Part shown: positions 1 through 6,470 of the stretch, one piece after another | Position numbering within the stretch: the stretch's first letter is position 1 | Layout: each line of letters opens with the position of its first letter | NCBI GenBank assembly: GCA_022561675.1 | Contig: JADFQT010000047.1 | Span: forward strand, 1 to 11,756 | Direction: 5' to 3' | DNA: 11,756 nt | Source of the DNA: Chloroflexota bacterium | Lineage (GTDB): Bacteria; Chloroflexota; Dehalococcoidia; Lucifugimonadales; UBA3495 | Program-made: the position numbers and the translations under genes | Notes under the pieces: generated by a model | Told to the model about the DNA's origin: nothing | The model's input: the letters and a program-made list of their open reading frames with translations, nothing else | Databases searched by the model: none

Positions 1-765
1 GTGGTTGCTGCTATCCAGGTCCACTAACTTGGCCCCAGGGATCAAAGAACTGATCTGGCGGCCTTGCTCATAGGGAACCCGGCGGTCATTGACCGCATGA
101 AGGACCAGAGTCGGGACCGAAATTCCGGGGACCCGGTCCAACACATCTATATTGGCGATGGTGATCTGCACCTTCGCCGCATTTTCCGGCGAGGTTGAGA
201 CCCGTTGTAATTCGTTAAACCAGTTGGCCTGCTCGGCCGTGGCGTCGGGCATGAACCCTGAGGTGAATATCTGCCTGTAGGTGGGATCGTCACGTCCCCA
301 ACCATGCCTCGTCAACGTCACTCGGGCTTCGTGTTCTTCCACAGATCCGCCCCTCTTGAGAAAACCTCGGGAGTAGGCGCCGTACAACAGCAACTTCTCC
401 ACCTTTTCCGGGTGGCGTGCCGTGTACTCAATTGCCACTGGACCGCCCTGGGAAATGCCCAATAGGACGAAATGTCCGAGTTGAAGGGCTTCGACTACGG
501 CCTCAAGGTCACTTACCCACGCATCGAAGGAAAGGTCGTCCACATTCCGGTCGGAGAGTCCAGATCCGCGTTGATCGAATCTGATCACCGTGTGATAGGC
601 CGCCAGTTCCACCCACCAATGCCTCCAGAGAGGGCTCTGCCACTCATATTCAAGGTGGGTCAGCCAATTTGGAGCTTTGACCAACGGAGGTCCTTCTCCT
701 ACGGTGGCGTAGCAGATGCGCACCCCGTCGCCGGTTGTGCAAAACCCAATCTTCTGTTCCACCAT
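1..765 (-). CDS. Alpha/beta hydrolase, C-terminus cut by the window edge
   Basis: 255 codons are visible from an ATG at 765 and the frame runs open off the left edge. Translation shows the alpha/beta-hydrolase core: an oxyanion-region stretch GEGPPLV (residues 23-29), the FDQRGSGLSD strand-turn (63-72), the nucleophile elbow G-I-S-Q-G with Ser105, the acid Asp227 in HAVNDRRVP, and a candidate catalytic His255 in LDSSNH, the last codon in the window. All three catalytic residues are therefore present and perhaps 10-30 residues are missing. The start is fixed: an in-frame TAA lies two codons upstream, and GGAG stands 8 bases before the ATG. The sequence resembles the single-domain hydrolases often found fused or next to adenylate cyclase or LuxR regulators. 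The substrate cannot be told. It is the last visible gene of a minus-strand hydrolase cluster, 179 bases after the first deacetylase-like gene. Confidence 0.9.
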   Translation of the reverse strand, partial: MVEQKIGFCTTGDGVRICYATVGEGPPLVKAPNWLTHLEYEWQSPLWRHWWVELAAYHTVIRFDQRGSGLSDRNVDDLSFDAWVSDLEAVVEALQLGHFVLLGISQGGPVAIEYTARHPEKVEKLLLYGAYSRGFLKRGGSVEEHEARVTLTRHGWGRDDPTYRQIFTSGFMPDATAEQANWFNELQRVSTSPENAAKVQITIANIDVLDRVPGISVPTLVLHAVNDRRVPYEQGRQISSLIPGAKLVDLDSSNH

Positions 766-807
766 GGATTAGTCTCCGGCCTTGTCATTGCCCGGACCTG
801 GGGTCAG

Positions 808-831
808 GATGAAATTCTCGATGAAATTCTC
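808..831. repeat. 12-bp perfect tandem duplication
   Basis: The unit GATGAAATTCTC occurs twice head to tail in the 179-base spacer between the alpha/beta hydrolase and the deacetylase-like gene. It looks like a slippage duplication. No function is evident. Confidence 0.8.
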
Positions 832-944
832 TCGGATATCCCAGGCCAAACTGCTTTCCCTAATCAGGCGATCCCTGGGATGTTTTGAACTATAAATCGG
901 CATTCCAAGCCCGTCAACTGCCCTCCGATGCGGTCGCTCGCCGA

Positions 945-1862
945 CTAATCTCCGGAGTGGCAACTTTTGTACCAATCAATTATTTCAGTTCCGGTAGCAG
1001 TCCACACCCCTTGGCGGCGCATCATGTGGCCCAGAGCCTCGTCTAAAAAGCCTATCCTGAAGGGCTGACCGATCAGCCAGGGGTGCAAGTTAAGTCCCAG
1101 AACCCGGCCGTTCTGCTTGCCGTCCTGGTACATGACGTCGAACCCTTCCTTGAGCATCTCTGCGTATCGGTCCACCGGGACTCGGCGGTGGGCCAATGCG
1201 ACCACGTCGTCCAGCTCTAACATCAAAGGAAGAGCAAACAGCTCGCCCTCTGGCGTCTTGATCGGATAGGGTTGTTCGTCGTTGGGCCAATCGCATACAT
1301 AGCGGATGCCCGCCTGCGCCAGCAGCTGGGGAGTCCTAATAGACTCTCCGTACTCCGGTCCGAGCCACCCTACTGGGCGGTGGCCAATAGCTCCGGTCAG
1401 CGCCGACAAGGACTCATTAATATATTCTTCCTCCTCCTCTTGAGACATATCGCTGGTTATCATGCGGCTAACGGACACTCCGTGTCCGATAATTTCGCAT
1501 CCCCTATCCAGGCAGTGGCGAACCAGGTAGGGATAGTTCTCCGCGGTCAAGGCATCCATCGCCACGGTAGCCTTGATCCCGTATTTATCCAGTACATCGA
1601 GCACCCGAAAAATTCCCACCCGGTGACCGTAATCCCGATGGGAAATGCGGGCGTAATCCGGGAAAGGCCGGGCTACCGAACCGCCAGCGAGGTTGGCTGC
1701 CTGAAAGCTGCCTGCTGGGGGCTGCCATTCCATGTGCTCCAGGACGATTACGACGCACAGGGCTAATCTCGCCTGGTCGGGCCACCGCAGGATTTCACGG
1801 GTGCTCAGTGGTGACCAGTCGTAATGCTGGTGGTCCATCCCGGGTTTGCGCTCGGCTGGCAT
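945..1862 (-). CDS. PuuE/allantoinase-like polysaccharide deacetylase family protein (paralog A)
   Basis: This 305-residue protein has a NodB/CE4-type deacetylase fold of the PuuE-like branch, whose best-known member is the metal-independent allantoinase that opens the hydantoin ring of allantoin. Visible landmarks are SHRDYGHRVG (74-83), GHGVS (126-130) on the strand that in metal-dependent enzymes carries His-x3-His, WLGPEYGES (166-174), DWPNDEQPY (191-199) and LHPWLIGQP (259-267). The canonical TFDDG metal/catalytic motif is replaced by VIVLEHMEW (38-46), and the second metal His is absent, so zinc-dependent sugar deacetylation is unlikely. No signal peptide or membrane segment is seen, which suggests a cytoplasmic enzyme of small molecules. 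GGAG sits 8 bases before the ATG. The gene lies 86 bases downstream of its paralog (1949-2857), with which it aligns almost without gaps. Family placement is firm. The substrate (allantoin, another cyclic amide or an N-acyl compound) is unknown. Confidence 0.85.
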   Translation of the reverse strand: MPAERKPGMDHQHYDWSPLSTREILRWPDQARLALCVVIVLEHMEWQPPAGSFQAANLAGGSVARPFPDYARISHRDYGHRVGIFRVLDVLDKYGIKATVAMDALTAENYPYLVRHCLDRGCEIIGHGVSVSRMITSDMSQEEEEEYINESLSALTGAIGHRPVGWLGPEYGESIRTPQLLAQAGIRYVCDWPNDEQPYPIKTPEGELFALPLMLELDDVVALAHRRVPVDRYAEMLKEGFDVMYQDGKQNGRVLGLNLHPWLIGQPFRIGFLDEALGHMMRRQGVWTATGTEIIDWYKSCHSGD

Positions 1863-1948
1863 ATTCGACTCTCCGTCTTAAATTCCTGGCTTAATTTCCC
1901 GTTTCAATCTCCCGGGAGGTTCACGCCGGACCGTCAGAAGCTCGATCG

Positions 1949-2857
1949 TTAACCCAGCTTTTCAGCATGAGCCACTGCCTGGTCGTAATAGTTGCTGATG
2001 TAGTATTCGGCTATTTCGTCGGCGGTGGTTTGCCAAACCCCATCGTGAGACATGATGTACCCCAAAATATCATCGAGGTATTTTATCCGATGGGGCTGGC
2101 CAATCAGGAAGGGATGGAGGGCAATGCACATTACCCGCCCGCTTTCAGCACCTTCTTTGTAAAGCTGGTCAAATTGGGCCTTGCAAATCATGGCGAAATA
2201 ATCCGCCTCGTAGTGATTGTCTCGTAGTACCGAGGAGTCGTTCAATTCTATGGAGTAAGGGACTGAGACCAACTTTCCGGACCTGACCTTTATCGGTACA
2301 GGCTGGTCATCATGCATCCAGTCGGTGTGGTAAATCAGGCCCGCTTCGGCCATTAAGTCCGGGGTATTCACGCTACCGGAAATTGCCGGTCCCAGCATGC
2401 CCTTTAGCTGCTTGCCGGTATGCCGTCGCAGGGTTTCGATGCAGTCCCTATAAAACTCTCGTTCCTCCTCCTCGGAGTAGGTGTAGAGGTAGCGGGTGTT
2501 GTAAATCCCGTGGCTCATGTAGTCCCAGTCTCGCTGCTTCATCGCCTCAGCGATTTCAGGGAAGTGCTCCAGCACCGCCAGATTGAGGGAGACGCAGCAC
2601 CTGATTCCGTACTTGTCCAGCGGCTCCAACATCCTCCAGAATCCGACCCGATTACCGTAGTCCCGGTATGAGTATTGCTGCACGTCCGGGTAGGGGGTGC
2701 GGGGCCAGGGATTGCGTACCCCTTTATTGTCCGGCAGGTACTCATAATGCTCTACGTTGGGCGAAATCCAGAGAGCGACACGGGCCTCGTTGGGCCACTT
2801 GATAACGGGTCGGTCGATTATCGGCAAATAGTCTACGCGGTTGGGTGCTAGTGCCAT
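1949..2857 (-). CDS. PuuE/allantoinase-like polysaccharide deacetylase family protein (paralog B)
   Basis: This 302-residue protein is homologous to the next gene along its whole length. Shared landmarks are YRDYGNRVG (64-72), LDKYGIR (80-86), SHGIYNTR (115-122), MLGPAISGS (154-162), HTDWMHDDQPVPIK (177-190) and LHPFLIGQP (247-255). As in paralog A, the usual TFDDG strand is replaced (WISPNVEHYEY, 30-40) and only one His remains on the HG strand, which fits the metal-independent PuuE-like group. The frame stays open further upstream to 3016, but the extension is Pro/Ser-rich and unlike the family. The ATG at 2857 has a strong AGAGGAG site 8 bases ahead, so that start is preferred. The tandem arrangement suggests duplication and divergence, or two subunits or steps of one pathway. 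No signal peptide is seen. The substrate is unknown. Confidence 0.85.
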   Translation of the reverse strand: MALAPNRVDYLPIIDRPVIKWPNEARVALWISPNVEHYEYLPDNKGVRNPWPRTPYPDVQQYSYRDYGNRVGFWRMLEPLDKYGIRCCVSLNLAVLEHFPEIAEAMKQRDWDYMSHGIYNTRYLYTYSEEEEREFYRDCIETLRRHTGKQLKGMLGPAISGSVNTPDLMAEAGLIYHTDWMHDDQPVPIKVRSGKLVSVPYSIELNDSSVLRDNHYEADYFAMICKAQFDQLYKEGAESGRVMCIALHPFLIGQPHRIKYLDDILGYIMSHDGVWQTTADEIAEYYISNYYDQAVAHAEKLG

Positions 2858-2918
2858 GCTAGAATCTCCTCTACTTTCCGAAGGCTGGTGCTGTAAGGTT
2901 CCGCTCACCGAATTCGGC

Positions 2919-3080
2919 TCACCAACTGGTGCCAGCGATGGTGAAGGTAGGCCCTCGTTTCCGGGAGTTGGCGTCGGCGGAGACCGCCCGTGCCGCGAAA
3001 AAAAGGAGCGGCGCAACAGTTGACACCGTTAGCGCAAGAGAGAAACCGAGCTTGCGACGCGACTCAGGCCTCACTATCAT
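2919..3080 (-). CDS. Possible 53-residue secreted peptide or signal-peptide fragment
   Basis: The 277-base gap between the nitroreductase and paralog B contains an ATG frame of 53 codons. It has a textbook signal-peptide layout: a basic n-region (R4, R8, R9, K10), a hydrophobic run LGFSLALTVSTVAPLLFF (11-28), and an AVSA-D type cleavage site near residues 32-36. A short polar tail rich in Arg/Lys/Ser follows. AGAGG stands about 8 bases before the ATG. No homolog is recognised. It could be a genuine small exported peptide, the broken N-terminus of a lost exported protein, or a chance frame. The frame differs from both neighbours, so it is not an extension of either. Confidence 0.3.
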   Translation of the reverse strand: MIVRPESRRKLGFSLALTVSTVAPLLFFAARAVSADANSRKRGPTFTIAGTSW

Positions 3081-3134
3081 TGCTCGGGCCTCTAATTCGC
3101 GGGACAGGTGCGAGACCCCGGTGATCCAGTGGCA

Positions 3135-3659
3135 TTACTCGACGGGCACGTAACTCGCACCGAATCTTTCCCGGTGGGCCATCTCTGACATGGGCTTGCG
3201 GGGCGTACCTTGGCCGCGGCTCCCTGGCAGCCGATAGCCATAAGGCATTAGTGTGATCAGCTCCATCCCCGGCGGAATGCTCAGGAGCTGCTTAACCGCC
3301 CTTTGTTGATCTGCAGACCTGACGCCCACGAAGCAGGTACCCATGCCCTCTGACCAGGCTACCAGCTCCATCTGCTGGAGGGCCCGACCAGCATCCAGCT
3401 GGGGGCGGGTAGCATTGTCCACGACGATGGCGATAGCCAGGGGAGCGTTGGCGATGAAAGCGCCCTGAGTAGCTATTGCCCCCAGCTTCTCCAGGGTATC
3501 CCGGGCTTGTACAACCACAAAATGCCATGGCTGAGAATTGCTGGAACTGGGAGCCCACCGTCCGGCCTGCAGGATTTTGTACACTACGTCTTCGGGAATC
3601 GGGTCGGGCTTGAATTCCCTGACAGTACGCCTGCGCCTTATGCAGTCAAAGACTTCCAT
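3135..3659 (-). CDS. Nitroreductase-family flavoprotein
   Basis: This compact 174-residue member of the FMN-dependent nitroreductase fold probably acts as an NAD(P)H-dependent reductase in the cytoplasm, usually as a homodimer. Diagnostic segments are the N-terminal FMN-phosphate contact RRRRTVREF (8-16), the flavin-binding WAPSSSNSQPWHF (35-47), the NAPLAI strand (71-76), DAGRALQQM (89-97), and the C-terminal LMPYGY (137-142) with GTPRKPMSEM (151-160). The start at 3659 is supported by GGGAGG 6 bases ahead. That site lies inside the 3' end of the phosphoesterase gene, whose stop is only 3 bases away, so the two are very likely co-transcribed and perhaps translationally coupled. The substrate (nitro compound, quinone, enone or aldehyde) cannot be read from sequence. 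The Rut pathway reductase RutE belongs to this broad superfamily, but nothing here is specific to it. Confidence 0.9.
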   Translation of the reverse strand: MEVFDCIRRRRTVREFKPDPIPEDVVYKILQAGRWAPSSSNSQPWHFVVVQARDTLEKLGAIATQGAFIANAPLAIAIVVDNATRPQLDAGRALQQMELVAWSEGMGTCFVGVRSADQQRAVKQLLSIPPGMELITLMPYGYRLPGSRGQGTPRKPMSEMAHRERFGASYVPVE

Positions 3660-3662
3660 AAG

Positions 3663-4196
3663 CTACCTCCCAGAGCGATAAGATGGGGGTGGCATTACCG
3701 GGAGACCCGGTCCTTCGGCTACCTCCAAAGGAGTAACCATACCCTCCACTCCGGTACGAGTCAGGGTTAGGAATCCTATAGACGGTATTACCTTGAATCG
3801 GCGCTTTCCCGCAGCCCCAGGATTGAAAAAGAGAATGCCTTCCCAACGTTGCTGGTAAGCGATATGACTGTGTCCGTAAACCACCACGTCCACTCCGGCC
3901 TGACGGTACCCTTCCAGGGTCAAATCGGTTTCCCGTTTGGGTGGTTTTACCTCATGGGTCAGGAATATGCGGTAACCCTCAAGCTCCAGGGTCTCCTCGG
4001 CCGGGTAGAGCGAAGTGGTCGGTTCGCGATCAACGTTTCCCCGAACCGCAGTGACCGGGGCAATGCCTTGTAGTTCTTTGATTATCCTGGCATCGCCGAT
4101 GTCTCCGGCATGGAGGATGTGGTCCACTCCCTGCAATAGTTGGAGGGCCCGAGCATCCATATAGCTGTGGGTGTCGGATATGACTCCTACTAGCAC
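3663..4196 (-). CDS. YfcE/MJ0936-type metallophosphoesterase
   Basis: This 177-residue calcineurin-like phosphoesterase of the small YfcE/MJ0936 class probably hydrolyses phosphodiesters with a two-metal centre. All expected ligands are visible: Asp8 and His10 (SDTH), Asp32 (AGDIGD), Asn54 (RGNVD), His81 (LTHE), and His109/His111 (YGHSH), followed by FFNPGAA (123-129). It starts with GTG at 4196. An AGGA site stands 8 bases ahead, and the family normally begins right at the first beta strand, as here. The 25-residue C-terminal tail rich in Pro and Gly extends beyond the usual core. The gene sits between the cysteine hydrolase (68-base gap) and the nitroreductase (3-base gap). Its link to the catabolic genes is unclear and it may be a housekeeping passenger. 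Confidence 0.9.
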   Translation of the reverse strand: MLVGVISDTHSYMDARALQLLQGVDHILHAGDIGDARIIKELQGIAPVTAVRGNVDREPTTSLYPAEETLELEGYRIFLTHEVKPPKRETDLTLEGYRQAGVDVVVYGHSHIAYQQRWEGILFFNPGAAGKRRFKVIPSIGFLTLTRTGVEGMVTPLEVAEGPGLPVMPPPSYRSGR

Positions 4197-4264
4197 TTGA
4201 GTCTTCCTGTTGCGCCCACTAAATCTTGTCGTCTGCCGCCTGCCAGCATCTTAATAAGGCGGAC

Positions 4265-4978
4265 CTAATCCTGCTCGGCACGCCAGGCAGCCAGGTACTC
4301 TAGCACCTCCGCCAAGGGAAGCACATCGGCATACTTTTGGTTCATGTCAAAGAGGTTGATAGCGTGGGTCGCCTGGTGGCGGTCAAACACGCATTCCTCA
4401 ACGACGATCATGCGGTACCGATTGGTGCAGCCATCTACGACGCTGGCGCGAACGCAGCCGCTGGTGCTCTCACCACAGGCAATGACAGTATCCACGCCCA
4501 GGCGGTTCAAGTGGCCCACCAGCGGGGTGCCCCAGAACGCGCTGGGTGAGGACTTGCGCAACACTGCCTCCCCGTCGGCCGGGGCTACCTCGTCAATGAT
4601 GTGATAGCGGCGTTCCCGCCGGTCCCGCGCCTCGGGGCTCAGTTCAGCTGGTCGTGGTGACTCCCCTCGCGTGGACCAGCCCTCCACTCCACTGTGGTCA
4701 AGACCAGTCAGGTGCACTATCGGTATCCTGGCATCTCTGGCTGACTTCAGCAGGGTCTGAATCGGTGGTATTGCGTCCCAGGCGGCGGGACCACAATATC
4801 CTGGCCACCTCTTTATCCCCTCCAGCAGAGGTTCGGGCTCGTCTCCGAAGACCCACCGGTATAGGTCGATGAGGAGCAGGGCAGGCCTTTCCCCAAAACC
4901 GATTTGCCGGTGTTCGCTCATGGCCAGATGAGCCTTGTCTTGCTCGGTGAGGTAGGGGTCCCAGACACGACTAGACAT
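4265..4978 (-). CDS. Isochorismatase-family cysteine hydrolase (N-carbamoylsarcosine amidase-like)
   Basis: This 237-residue cysteine hydrolase carries the full Asp-Lys-Cys triad of the family: Asp38 in LLLIDLY, Lys142 in LRKSSPSAFWGT, and Cys175 in CGESTSGCVRAS. The SGCVRASVVDG stretch and the longer N-terminal lead resemble N-carbamoylsarcosine amidohydrolase and maleamate amidase more than isochorismatase itself. An amidase or ureidohydrolase releasing ammonia or carbamate is therefore the likely role. GGAGG stands 6 bases before the ATG at 4978. It is the first gene of the minus-strand run that continues through the phosphoesterase, nitroreductase and two PuuE-like genes. RutB, the ureidoacrylate amidohydrolase of uracil degradation, has the same fold, but identity with it cannot be claimed from motifs. 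Confidence 0.9.
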   Translation of the reverse strand: MSSRVWDPYLTEQDKAHLAMSEHRQIGFGERPALLLIDLYRWVFGDEPEPLLEGIKRWPGYCGPAAWDAIPPIQTLLKSARDARIPIVHLTGLDHSGVEGWSTRGESPRPAELSPEARDRRERRYHIIDEVAPADGEAVLRKSSPSAFWGTPLVGHLNRLGVDTVIACGESTSGCVRASVVDGCTNRYRMIVVEECVFDRHQATHAINLFDMNQKYADVLPLAEVLEYLAAWRAEQD

Positions 4979-5100
4979 AATGCGCCTCCATGATCCCGAC
5001 CCGGCTTTATCGTCTGAGTTACCAGAGCCAGCGGACCGGATTCTCCCCGGGGCTTGTTGGCTATACTACCATTGGTTGAAGGAAGGGACTAGCCTCCGCT

Positions 5101-5472
5101 TCAGACCAGCCGTATTTCGCTTACCGCATAGCCAGCCCGGATGAAGAAAATGCCCGACGGTGCGCGCAATTCATGCCCTGTTTGCCGTCCGCACCAACCG
5201 CTAACTTTGCTTATATGCCAGCTGTGATTCCTGCGATTTCCCGCAAAACTGGCCTGTTTGACCCATTTGACGAGGCTGAGCATGCTGCCGAAAACACTTT
5301 CTAATTTGGCCGCCACCTCCGCACGCTTGGCCCGCGTAAATGGGGCGCTGCCCGGACTGGTAAGCAAGGCCCTTGCTTTGCCGGGAATGTTCGCCCCCAC
5401 GAACCAAGAGTTGGCCTGTGTCCGGAAAATCTTGGCGCCCGTCTCGGCGACGTGCTTGACCCAGGCATCTTT
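5101..5472 (-). pseudogene. C-terminal remnant of a Baeyer-Villiger/cyclohexanone-monooxygenase-like flavoprotein
   Basis: Reading the minus strand from 5472, a frame with no start gives DAWVKHVAETG, then ANSWFVGANIPGKARALL, then RAKRAEVAA. This matches the end of Baeyer-Villiger monooxygenases, where (A/N)SWYxGANIPGKPR is followed by YRxKCxEVAA. An in-frame TAA (5473-5475) precedes it directly, and the FAD- and NADP-binding body (over 400 residues) is absent, replaced by the promoter and gene of the plus-strand protein at 5544. After about residue 60 the frame stays open to 5101 but no longer resembles the family. It is a truncated relic. The recognition rests on the SWFVGANIPGK segment and its surroundings. 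Confidence 0.6.
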
Positions 5473-5486
5473 TTAATTCCCGGCGT

Positions 5487-5492
5487 TATAAT
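5487..5492 (+). promoter_or_regulatory. Possible -10 box for the plus-strand gene at 5544
   Basis: An exact TATAAT lies 52 bases ahead of the ATG. No good TTGACA-like box is seen at 16-18 bases upstream, so the assignment is weak. An AAGGA site at 5532-5536, 7 bases before the ATG, supports the translation start. Confidence 0.3.
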
Positions 5493-5543
5493 ATTCGGGA
5501 CCACCAAGTAGGATCGCAAAAATCCCTCGTTAAGGAATTTCTA

Positions 5544-6374
5544 ATGCAGCCCGCAGAACTCAACATGTCTACCACTGTCATCGGCCACCAGCTATTTTTG
5601 TTTGTGTCAATGGGCGACCGCGGGGTCGATGGGGAGCTTGCCCAGGACTTGGAGCTGCTGGGCAAGGGCATGGAGAACATGCATGACGCCGACGGACCGC
5701 CGACTGACGAGGCGTTTGAGGGGGGCCGGTACCAGCTGCTGCGAGCGGAGCCCGAACTGACCACCGAGCAGCAGATCGCCCATCCGGCAATATCCGGGTC
5801 CCACGGGCTCATACGGCTGGAATGCGCTTCTCTGGAACCAATTAAAAGGTACGAGACGGGACTGCGGGCGTTGATTGAATCTCGGGGAGGCTCGGTGGAG
5901 ACCCTGGCTGGTGTGCAGAGGCTGCGCAGCTACACCAGCCACGCTATGGTCCAGTTCGCCTACGCCCATGCTCTGCCGCCCGGTCCCGGAGAAAAGTACC
6001 CATTGGCGGCAGTGACACCGTTGAACAAGACCGCCGCCTGGTGGGAGATGGACTTCATGCACCGGGAGAGCTTCTTCCTTCCCCGGTACGACGAGAACGA
6101 GAACATGGTTGTGAAGGGACACACTCTGGCCAGTGCCGCCGGTGTCCCCAGCATCAACCGCCGACTCGTTCATGCCCCGGAAGGCTACGGCCTGGATGGG
6201 AACTACGACTTCGTCGGGTACTTCGAGTTTGCCGAAGCCGACGCTCCGGTATTTCGCCAAGTCATGGAGGCACTCCGGGACACCGAGCAGAATCCCGAAT
6301 GGAAGTACGTTCTGGAAGGCCCCGAATGGTGGGGTCGACGGGTCAGGAGCGCCGAAAGTTTCTTGGCCCAGTGA
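5544..6374 (+). CDS. Chlorite dismutase-family heme protein
   Basis: This 276-residue protein fits the Cld/HemQ dimeric alpha/beta-barrel family. The C-terminal half shows KYPL (151-154), NKTAAWWEM (161-169), KGHTLASAAG (191-200), INRRLVH (204-210), GYGLDGNYDFVGYFEF (214-229) and a PEWKYVLEGPEWWG end (251-264). In authentic chlorite dismutases such as that of Dechloromonas, a WWxM motif precedes the proximal heme His, and the catalytic distal Arg is 13 residues after it. Here His193 and Arg206 have exactly that spacing, and the GLDG-DF-YFE segment follows as expected. The stretch between WWEM and His193 is about 11 residues longer than in that enzyme. The distal Arg argues for chlorite- or peroxide-type chemistry rather than coproheme decarboxylation, but activity is inferred. 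No signal peptide is seen. A second start at Met8 lacks a ribosome site. This is the only plus-strand gene found. Confidence 0.72.
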   Translation: MQPAELNMSTTVIGHQLFLFVSMGDRGVDGELAQDLELLGKGMENMHDADGPPTDEAFEGGRYQLLRAEPELTTEQQIAHPAISGSHGLIRLECASLEPIKRYETGLRALIESRGGSVETLAGVQRLRSYTSHAMVQFAYAHALPPGPGEKYPLAAVTPLNKTAAWWEMDFMHRESFFLPRYDENENMVVKGHTLASAAGVPSINRRLVHAPEGYGLDGNYDFVGYFEFAEADAPVFRQVMEALRDTEQNPEWKYVLEGPEWWGRRVRSAESFLAQ

Positions 6375-6426
6375 CGGCACGTCAATTCTGCTTGAGTAGC
6401 GTGGCGCCGTATCTTTGAAGTGCCGT
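6374..6426. repeat. Weak inverted repeat in the convergent intergenic region
   Basis: ACGGCAC (6374-6380) and GTGCCGT (6420-6426) are perfect 7-base inverted copies with a GGCGCC palindrome in the 39-base loop. They sit between the stop of the Cld-family gene and the stop of the opposing epimerase gene. They might form a bidirectional terminator, but no U-tract follows on either strand. Confidence 0.2.
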
Positions 6427-6470
6427 AGCCAACACCAGGGCCGGGTTACCAGGCGTCTAGCGCGGCGACC

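Noticed and set aside
769..975. Minus-strand frame of 68 codons in the gap after the first deacetylase-like gene
   Set aside because: It overlaps the end of the deacetylase-like gene, has no good ribosome site or family resemblance, and contains the 12-bp tandem duplication.
1272..1766. 164-codon plus-strand frame inside the first deacetylase-like gene
   Set aside because: It is antisense to a well-supported gene and has no family resemblance.
2858..3016. N-terminal extension of the second deacetylase-like gene to an upstream start
   Set aside because: The extension is Pro/Ser-rich and unlike the family, while the internal ATG at 2857 has a strong AGAGGAG site.
5456..5492. TTGACC with TATAAT as a full promoter for the Cld-family gene
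   Set aside because: The two boxes are 25 bases apart, too far for a standard sigma-70 promoter. Only the -10 box was kept, at low confidence.
5607..6380. Long open frame of 257 codons antisense to the Cld-family gene
   Set aside because: It is the mirror of a GC-rich coding region. The plus strand carries the recognisable heme-protein motifs and the ribosome site.
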